Assembly: GCA_034521445.1 (NCBI GenBank)
Contig: JAXHMM010000006.1
Coordinates: forward strand, 186,001 to 250,000
DNA length: 64,000 nt
Source: Balneolaceae bacterium
GTDB lineage: Bacteria; Bacteroidota; Rhodothermia; Balneolales; Balneolaceae
Direction of reading: 5' to 3'
Notes under the pieces: generated by a model
The model's database searches: none
Told to the model about the DNA's origin: nothing
What the model saw: the letters and a program-made list of their open reading frames with translations, nothing else
Made by a program: the position numbers and the translations under genes
Shown: positions 59,504 through 64,000 of the stretch, piece after piece
Layout of the letters: each line of letters begins with the position of its first letter
How positions within the stretch are numbered: position 1 is the stretch's first letter

Positions 59504-60061
59504 ATGACCCTCATAGATCTGCTCATTCTCATCCCGGTGCTTCTAACCGCCTACAGCGGTGCGGTCAACGGCTTTGTCAGAGAAATAATGGGTATCGCGG
59601 GACTCATACTGGCCGTTTTTCTGACCTTCTCCTATATGGACCCTCTGGCCCGTCTGATCGCTCCCTGGTTTACCGAAGGCGCTTCCTGGGTACCCTTTCT
59701 GGCGGGAGCGGCCATCTTCCTGGCTACCCTGGCCGTGGTCAACCTCATCGCCCATCTGTTCAGCCGCTTCCTGGAAGCGGTGCAGCTGAGCGCCCTCAAC
59801 CGCCTGGCCGGGGGACTCTTCGGGGCCGCCCGGGGCGCCATACTTGTCAGCGTGGTGCTCCTCCTGCTTGCCGGATTCAATCAGCCCACGCAGGAGGTAC
59901 GCCAGGAGTCGGCCACCTACGCTTACGCCGTGCAGGCCGCACCCATGGCCTTCGACGCGGTGGCGGCCATATGGCCCGGGGCGCGCGACTTCGCCGATAC
60001 GGTGCAGCGCACCCTCGAGCAGTACGACCCCGTGGAACGCTTCCCCGGACTGGACCGGTGA
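59504..60061 (+). CDS. cvpA: CvpA family membrane protein
   Basis: The 185-residue protein has four membrane helices in the CvpA arrangement (LIDLLILIPVLLTAYSGAVN, GFVREIMGIAGLILAVFLTF, FLAGAAIFLATLAVVNLIAH, GLFGAARGAILVSVVLLLLA). The motif SALNRLAGGLFGAARG is conserved in the family, named for colicin V production in E. coli; actual function probably concerns envelope or peptidoglycan homeostasis. The charged tail is cytosolic or periplasmic. It follows the YqeY gene by four bases. Confidence 0.9.
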   Translation: MTLIDLLILIPVLLTAYSGAVNGFVREIMGIAGLILAVFLTFSYMDPLARLIAPWFTEGASWVPFLAGAAIFLATLAVVNLIAHLFSRFLEAVQLSALNRLAGGLFGAARGAILVSVVLLLLAGFNQPTQEVRQESATYAYAVQAAPMAFDAVAAIWPGARDFADTVQRTLEQYDPVERFPGLDR

Positions 60062-60078
60062 TCCCGACTGCGTCGGGA
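60062..60078. repeat. Perfect 7-bp-stem hairpin after cvpA
   Basis: TCCCGAC and GTCGGGA flank a TGC triloop immediately after the cvpA stop. No T-run follows; tyrS begins 50 bases later. Confidence 0.45.
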
Positions 60079-60128
60079 CGCCTCCCCCGAACCAATGCAA
60101 CCTGTAAATAAAGCCAGCAACCCTGTTT

Positions 60129-61343
60129 ATGCCATTCAGACCTGTTGAAGAACAGATGGAAATCATTCGCCGAGGCACAGCCGAGATCGTGCCCGAGGAG
60201 GAACTTGTTGAAAAACTGGAGGCCTCGCGCGAAGAGGACCGTCCCCTCCGCATCAAGCTGGGCTGCGACCCCACCCGGCCCGACTTGCACCTGGGACATT
60301 CGGTGATCCTGCGCAAGCTGCGCCAGTTTCAGGACCTGGGCCACGAAGCCATCCTTATAATAGGCGATTTCACCGCCCGTATAGGCGATCCCAGCGGACA
60401 GAACAAGACCCGGCCCGCCCTCAGCCGCGAAGAGATCGACCACAACGCCACCTCCTACCTTGATCAGGCCACTCGCATCCTCGAACCCGCCAAAACCACC
60501 ATCACCTACAACAACCAGTGGCTGGGGGAGATGAACTTCGATGAGGTGGTCATGCTCGCCTCGAAGATCACGGTTGCCCGCATGATCGAGCGCGACGACT
60601 TTTCCAAACGTTTCAACAGCAACGAACCCATCTCGCTGCACGAATTCCTCTATCCCCTGGCCCAGGGCCAGGATTCGGTGCACCTGCGCTCGGATGTGGA
60701 GCTGGGGGGGACCGACCAGAAGTTCAACCTGCTGGTGGGACGCGACCTGCAAAAGCAGGCGGGCCAGGAGCCCCAGGTGGCCCTGATGATGCCCCTGCTG
60801 GTGGGCACCGACGGCAGCCTGAAGATGTCGAAGTCCTACGACAACTACATCGGCATCACCGAGGAACCCAACGAGATGTACGGCAAGGTGCTCTCCATTC
60901 CCGACGAGCTGATGGACTCCTGGTTCGAGCTGCTCTCAGACGTGCCGGTCGACCAGCTGAACGACTATCGCCGCATGGCCGAGGATAATCCCCGCGACAC
61001 CAAGCACGAGCTGGCCCTGGCCATTACCCGCATGTACCACGGGGAGAAGGCCGCACGGGGCGCCCGTGAGCATTTCGAGAAGACCGTCATCGGAGACCAG
61101 GTACCCGAGGACGCCGTGGAGCTGAACTACGAAGCCGGCAGCGAGGTGCGCCTGCTCGACATCATCGCCGACGCCGGTTTTACCTCCAGCAACGGGGAGT
61201 CCAAACGCCTCATCAAGCAGGGCGGGGTGACCATCGACGAGGAAAAGATTACCGACAAGGGACATGCCGTAAGCTTCGAGAGCGGCACCTCTTTCGTACT
61301 CCGCGTAGGCAAGCGCAACTACGCAAAGGTACACGGCAGCTGA
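60129..61343 (+). CDS. tyrS: Tyrosyl-tRNA synthetase
   Basis: The 404-residue class I synthetase charges tRNA-Tyr. The HIGH motif is HLGH in CDPTRPDLHLGHSVILRKL, the KMSKS loop is LKMSKSYDN, and YPLAQGQDSVHL and GGTDQKFNLLVGRD form the tyrosine site. An S4 RNA-binding domain closes the protein (GESKRLIKQGGVTIDEEKI). It belongs to the TyrZ-type subgroup in which the HIGH motif follows CDPT. It is probably cotranscribed with xthA, 25 bases downstream. Confidence 0.96.
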   Translation: MPFRPVEEQMEIIRRGTAEIVPEEELVEKLEASREEDRPLRIKLGCDPTRPDLHLGHSVILRKLRQFQDLGHEAILIIGDFTARIGDPSGQNKTRPALSREEIDHNATSYLDQATRILEPAKTTITYNNQWLGEMNFDEVVMLASKITVARMIERDDFSKRFNSNEPISLHEFLYPLAQGQDSVHLRSDVELGGTDQKFNLLVGRDLQKQAGQEPQVALMMPLLVGTDGSLKMSKSYDNYIGITEEPNEMYGKVLSIPDELMDSWFELLSDVPVDQLNDYRRMAEDNPRDTKHELALAITRMYHGEKAARGAREHFEKTVIGDQVPEDAVELNYEAGSEVRLLDIIADAGFTSSNGESKRLIKQGGVTIDEEKITDKGHAVSFESGTSFVLRVGKRNYAKVHGS

Positions 61344-61368
61344 CCCTCCAACTCCAGAGCCCCATTTC

Positions 61369-62136
61369 GTGCTGGTCATATCCTCCCTGAACGTAAACGG
61401 CATCCGCGCCGCCCACCGGCGCGGCTTTACCGACTGGGTGGCCGAACGCGCACCCGACATCCTATGCCTGCAGGAGCTGCGCGCCCTCCCCGGACAAGTG
61501 CCGGACCCGGTGCGCAGGCTGGACTACCACGCCTACTGGCACCCCGCCGTAAAGAAGGGCTACGCCGGCGTGGGCATACTCTCCAGACGGGAACCCCTGC
61601 ACGTGGAGCGGGGCATGGGACTCAAGTGGGCCGACCGGGAGGGCCGCCTCATGATGGCCGAATATGAGGAGCTCACCGTCTTCTCACTCTACGCTCCCAG
61701 CGGTACCACCGGGGACGAGCGCCAATCTCTCAAAATGGAGTTCCTGGATCATTTTCTTCCCCTGGCGCGGCGCCAGCTGGAGCAGTCCAAGCCGGTGGTT
61801 TTCTGCGGTGATTTCAACATTTGCCATACCGCCATCGACATCCACAACCCAAAGCAGAACAGCAACACCTCGGGCTTTCTGCCGGAGGAGCGGCGGTGGG
61901 TGAGCCAACTGCTGGAGGAGGGGTACGAGGACATCTACCGCAACCTGCACCCCGGGGAAACCGACCTCTACAGCTGGTGGAGCTATCGCGCCGCCTCCAA
62001 GAAACGCAACAAAGGCTGGCGCATCGACTATCACATGGGCACGCCCTCCCTGGTGCATGCCGCCCGCGAGGCGTTAATCGAACGGGAGTGGGACCTTTCG
62101 GACCACGCGCCCGTCACGGTATCCTACGACCTCTGA
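61369..62136 (+). CDS. xthA: Exodeoxyribonuclease III / AP endonuclease
   Basis: The 255-residue enzyme cuts at abasic sites in base-excision repair. Motifs of the EEP superfamily are SSLNVNGIRAAHRRGF, LCLQELRA with the metal Glu, VFCGDFNICHTAIDIHNPKQ, YSWWSYR and DLSDHAPVTVSYDL with the catalytic Asp-His. The start is GTG. It is in the ExoA/XthA group. Interestingly the window also holds the divergent SRAP gene, another abasic-site protein family. Confidence 0.95.
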   Translation: MLVISSLNVNGIRAAHRRGFTDWVAERAPDILCLQELRALPGQVPDPVRRLDYHAYWHPAVKKGYAGVGILSRREPLHVERGMGLKWADREGRLMMAEYEELTVFSLYAPSGTTGDERQSLKMEFLDHFLPLARRQLEQSKPVVFCGDFNICHTAIDIHNPKQNSNTSGFLPEERRWVSQLLEEGYEDIYRNLHPGETDLYSWWSYRAASKKRNKGWRIDYHMGTPSLVHAAREALIEREWDLSDHAPVTVSYDL

Positions 62137-62197
62137 TGCACCGGGCCTTTAGCGTGTCCTCCTTCCATGCATTTATCCAATATGCTTGTATATTTAC

Positions 62198-62215
62198 CGT
62201 TGAATTTATCTATTC
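62198..62215. promoter_or_regulatory. Candidate MarR operator upstream of marR gene
   Basis: TTGAAT and ATTCAA form perfect 6-base arms around TTATCT, ending 26 bases before the MarR-family ATG, inside an AT-rich promoter region. The layout is usual for MarR autoregulation. Confidence 0.5.
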
Positions 62216-62241
62216 AAAGTAGAACCATTTAATATTTAAAT

Positions 62242-62697
62242 ATGTCTACGCATTACCGGGGTTCCGACGAGGAGAAGCGCACCCTGAACGCCTTTATCAA
62301 ACTGATGCGCGCCTCCGAATCGGTCAACAATCGCTTGAACCGCCATCTCTCGGAAGCCGACCTCACCGTCAGCCAGTTTGGCGTAATGGAGGCGCTGCTG
62401 CACCTGGGGCCCCTGAACCAGAAGTCTTTGGGTGAAAAACTACTCAAGAGCGGGGGCAACATCACCCTGGTGATCGACAACCTGGAGAAGTGCGGCCATG
62501 TGAAGCGGAGGCGCGATCCCGACGACCGGCGCTCCATGCTGGTCAGTCTTACCGGGGAGGGCGAGCGTTTCATTCGTGAATTCTTTCCCCGCCACCTGGA
62601 GCGCATCATGGAGGAATTCGCCGTACTTAAACCCGGGGAAAAGGAGAAACTGGCGCACATCTGTAAAAAGCTGGGGCTCGGAGGACAGGATTTCTGA
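62242..62697 (+). CDS. MarR family transcriptional regulator
   Basis: The 151-residue winged-helix dimer has the MarR pattern: RASESVNNRLNRHLSEADLT, VSQFGVMEALLHLGPLNQKS, LGEKLLKSGGNITLVIDNLE and the wing KRRRDPDDRRSMLVSLTGEG. A 6-6-6 inverted repeat lies upstream and is a plausible self-operator. Regulated targets are not obvious, since the next gene on the other strand is a lipoprotein-export permease. Ends seven bases from the convergent permease stop. Confidence 0.93.
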   Translation: MSTHYRGSDEEKRTLNAFIKLMRASESVNNRLNRHLSEADLTVSQFGVMEALLHLGPLNQKSLGEKLLKSGGNITLVIDNLEKCGHVKRRRDPDDRRSMLVSLTGEGERFIREFFPRHLERIMEEFAVLKPGEKEKLAHICKKLGLGGQDF

Positions 62698-62703
62698 GCG
62701 GAT

Positions 62704-63930
62704 TCACTCGTTGCGAACCGCATCGGCAGGTTCCACCTTCGCGGCCCGCGCGGCAGGATACCAGCTGGCCGCTACACAGAGCATCAGGCTCCCCAGCAGG
62801 ATCACCGATACGTCTACCGCGCTGATGCTGGCAGGGTAGGCCTCCAGGATAAAGTCCGAGGAGAGTTTGATCAACCCGTATTCCTTCTGCAGCCAGCTCA
62901 GCAGCAGTCCCAGCGCGCCCCCCGCCCCGCAGCCGATGAGCCCTATGTAAAACCCCTGCTTTACGAATATCCGTCGTATGTTACCCGGGGTATGACCTAT
63001 GGTGCGCAGAACACCGATATCTCGGTTTTTCTGAATAACGATCATAGTAAGGGACCCCACAATATTGAGGGCCGCCACCAGCACGATAATCATCAGGATC
63101 AGGTAGGATCCCCATTTTTCCAGGTACATCACGTCGTAGAGCGGCCGCTGAAGGTCGTACCAGGTAGAGAGGGCATAGCCACTGCCCAGACGCCGCTGCA
63201 GCTCCCCTTTTACCTGCTCGGCCTGTTGATGATCATCCAGACGCAGATTTACACCCGTCACCGTGCCTCCGAACTCAAAGAGGCGGCTTGCCGCCTCCAG
63301 GGCGACATAGGCCGGGGCCTGTCCGGCGAGCTGCACGGTGGAATAGGAGCCCCGAACCTCAAATCGGTAGGTGCGTGGAAGGGAAAACTGCGTAAGGGCC
63401 TTGCGCATCCCCTCGGCGCTCAGCAGCGCGACCTCGTCGCCCACGTTGATGCCCAGTTCGGCCATTAGCTGCTCGCTTAGCAAGACCCCCGGCTGACGGT
63501 CTTCTACCGAAAGGTCGTACACCCCGCTGGACAACTGTCCGGCGAGCCCATGGAGCCGCTCAAAAGAGTCGGTCTCGATACCGCGCACCGGCACCACCCG
63601 GTCGCGGCTCCGGTTGTGGGCCAGCAGCGCCTTTCCGTCGATATAGGGACTGTAGATTCGCACTTCAGGTATAGCGGCCAGCTCCTCCCGGAGGGCTGCG
63701 TCGAAACCCATCTCCCGGCCTTCAGCCGATTCGATGCGCAGGTCCGGATCGTTTTCCAGCAGGAAACCCTTGATCACCTCGAAAAACCCGTTGAAAACCG
63801 ACAACACCACGATCAACAGGGCGGTGCCGATGGTCACCCCGATCACGCTGATCCCGGTAAGCGTGGAAATAAGCGAGACATGCTTGCGCGAGAATAGATA
63901 GCGCCGGGCGATAAAGGAGGTGTTCTTCAT
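62704..63930 (-). CDS. LolC/LolE-like ABC permease for lipoprotein release
   Basis: The 408-residue FtsX-family permease has four membrane helices with a large periplasmic domain between helices 1 and 2. The N terminus FIARRYLFSRKHVSLISTLT and the SVIGVTIGTALLIVVLSVFN helix are characteristic of LolC/E. The C-terminal part has NIVGSLTMIVIQKNRDIGVL and RTIGHTPGNIRRIFVKQG, the coupling helix. In this phylum a single gene often replaces LolC and LolE, and lolD lies elsewhere. It would extract lipoproteins, abundant in this genome, from the inner membrane. Confidence 0.9.
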   Translation of the reverse strand: MKNTSFIARRYLFSRKHVSLISTLTGISVIGVTIGTALLIVVLSVFNGFFEVIKGFLLENDPDLRIESAEGREMGFDAALREELAAIPEVRIYSPYIDGKALLAHNRSRDRVVPVRGIETDSFERLHGLAGQLSSGVYDLSVEDRQPGVLLSEQLMAELGINVGDEVALLSAEGMRKALTQFSLPRTYRFEVRGSYSTVQLAGQAPAYVALEAASRLFEFGGTVTGVNLRLDDHQQAEQVKGELQRRLGSGYALSTWYDLQRPLYDVMYLEKWGSYLILMIIVLVAALNIVGSLTMIVIQKNRDIGVLRTIGHTPGNIRRIFVKQGFYIGLIGCGAGGALGLLLSWLQKEYGLIKLSSDFILEAYPASISAVDVSVILLGSLMLCVAASWYPAARAAKVEPADAVRNE

Positions 63931-63944
63931 GGCTTCTAAGTTCG

Positions 63945-64000
63945 CTATAAATGGTCAAAGGTGAAACTGGCCGGCCTGCGTAAAATCACGTCAGTAGACC
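63945..64000 (-). CDS. C-terminal end of an unidentified gene, partial
   Basis: At the window edge one minus-strand frame is open for about 17 codons and ends TAG (residues read STDVILRRPASFTFDHL). It would lie directly upstream of the LolC/E gene. Too little is visible to name it, and the frame could be coincidental. Confidence 0.3.
   Translation of the reverse strand, partial: STDVILRRPASFTFDHL

Overview
This 64 kb window is about 60% GC, gene-dense bacterial chromosome without insertion sequences, phage genes, CRISPR arrays or rRNA. It looks like a member of the Bacteroidota/Balneolota/Rhodothermota branch, with a Balneolaceae-like bacterium as my best guess. The supporting signs are an rpmB-rpmG-DUF4295 ribosomal cluster, a Bacteroides-type serine palmitoyltransferase, an Mrp ATPase lacking the usual CxxC, a TAnnTTTG-type promoter in front of tRNA-Asp, and many lipoproteins and PhoB/PhoR-type regulators. 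The taxonomic call is inference.

Layout. 1-14 kb: the end of mrp, then a dispersed histidine-utilisation set (hutG, hutI, hutH, hutU, all on the minus strand) mixed with lipoproteins, an aldo/keto reductase, an amidohydrolase and a FlgO/TolB-like membrane protein. 14-18 kb: a POT peptide transporter, a CPBP protease and mnmE. 18.1-20.6 kb: an AT-richer patch of orphan genes. 20.7-28.9 kb: secG, an MscS channel, an SRAP protein lacking its catalytic residues, two more CPBP proteases, a DEAD-box-like protein with every ATPase motif lost, serine palmitoyltransferase and a PLP decarboxylase. 29-35 kb: uvrA and small metabolic or membrane genes (GAF-type methionine sulfoxide reductase, YjdF-like, MarC, CoaX, DinB). 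35.8-46 kb: a sodium:alanine symporter with an apparent CTG start, a glycosyltransferase, an ankyrin protein, ruvC-ruvA, a PhoB/PhoR-like pair, manC, an MBL hydrolase, glutathione peroxidase, apaG and tRNA-Asp. 46.6-49.4 kb: two overlapping PAS/HisKA_2-like proteins, both degenerate. 49.4-58 kb: mnmG, rsmG, a WYL regulator, gyrA and gyrB. 58.3-64 kb: rpmB-rpmG-DUF4295, yqeY-like, cvpA, tyrS, xthA, a MarR regulator and a LolC/E-like permease.

How it fits together. mnmE, mnmG and rsmG with gyrA/gyrB form an origin-associated housekeeping set. Two near-perfect ParB-binding (parS) palindromes lie in rsmG, one over its start codon, so this part of the window probably includes a chromosome-segregation centre although parA/parB are not present here. 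The hut genes convert histidine to glutamate, fed perhaps by the adjacent peptide transporter. The most unusual content is a set of apparent pseudoenzymes (DEAD-box-like protein, SRAP protein, kinase pair), a hairpin-rich intergenic region before mnmG that could be a structured RNA, and several convergent gene pairs sharing exactly four bases of stop codon.
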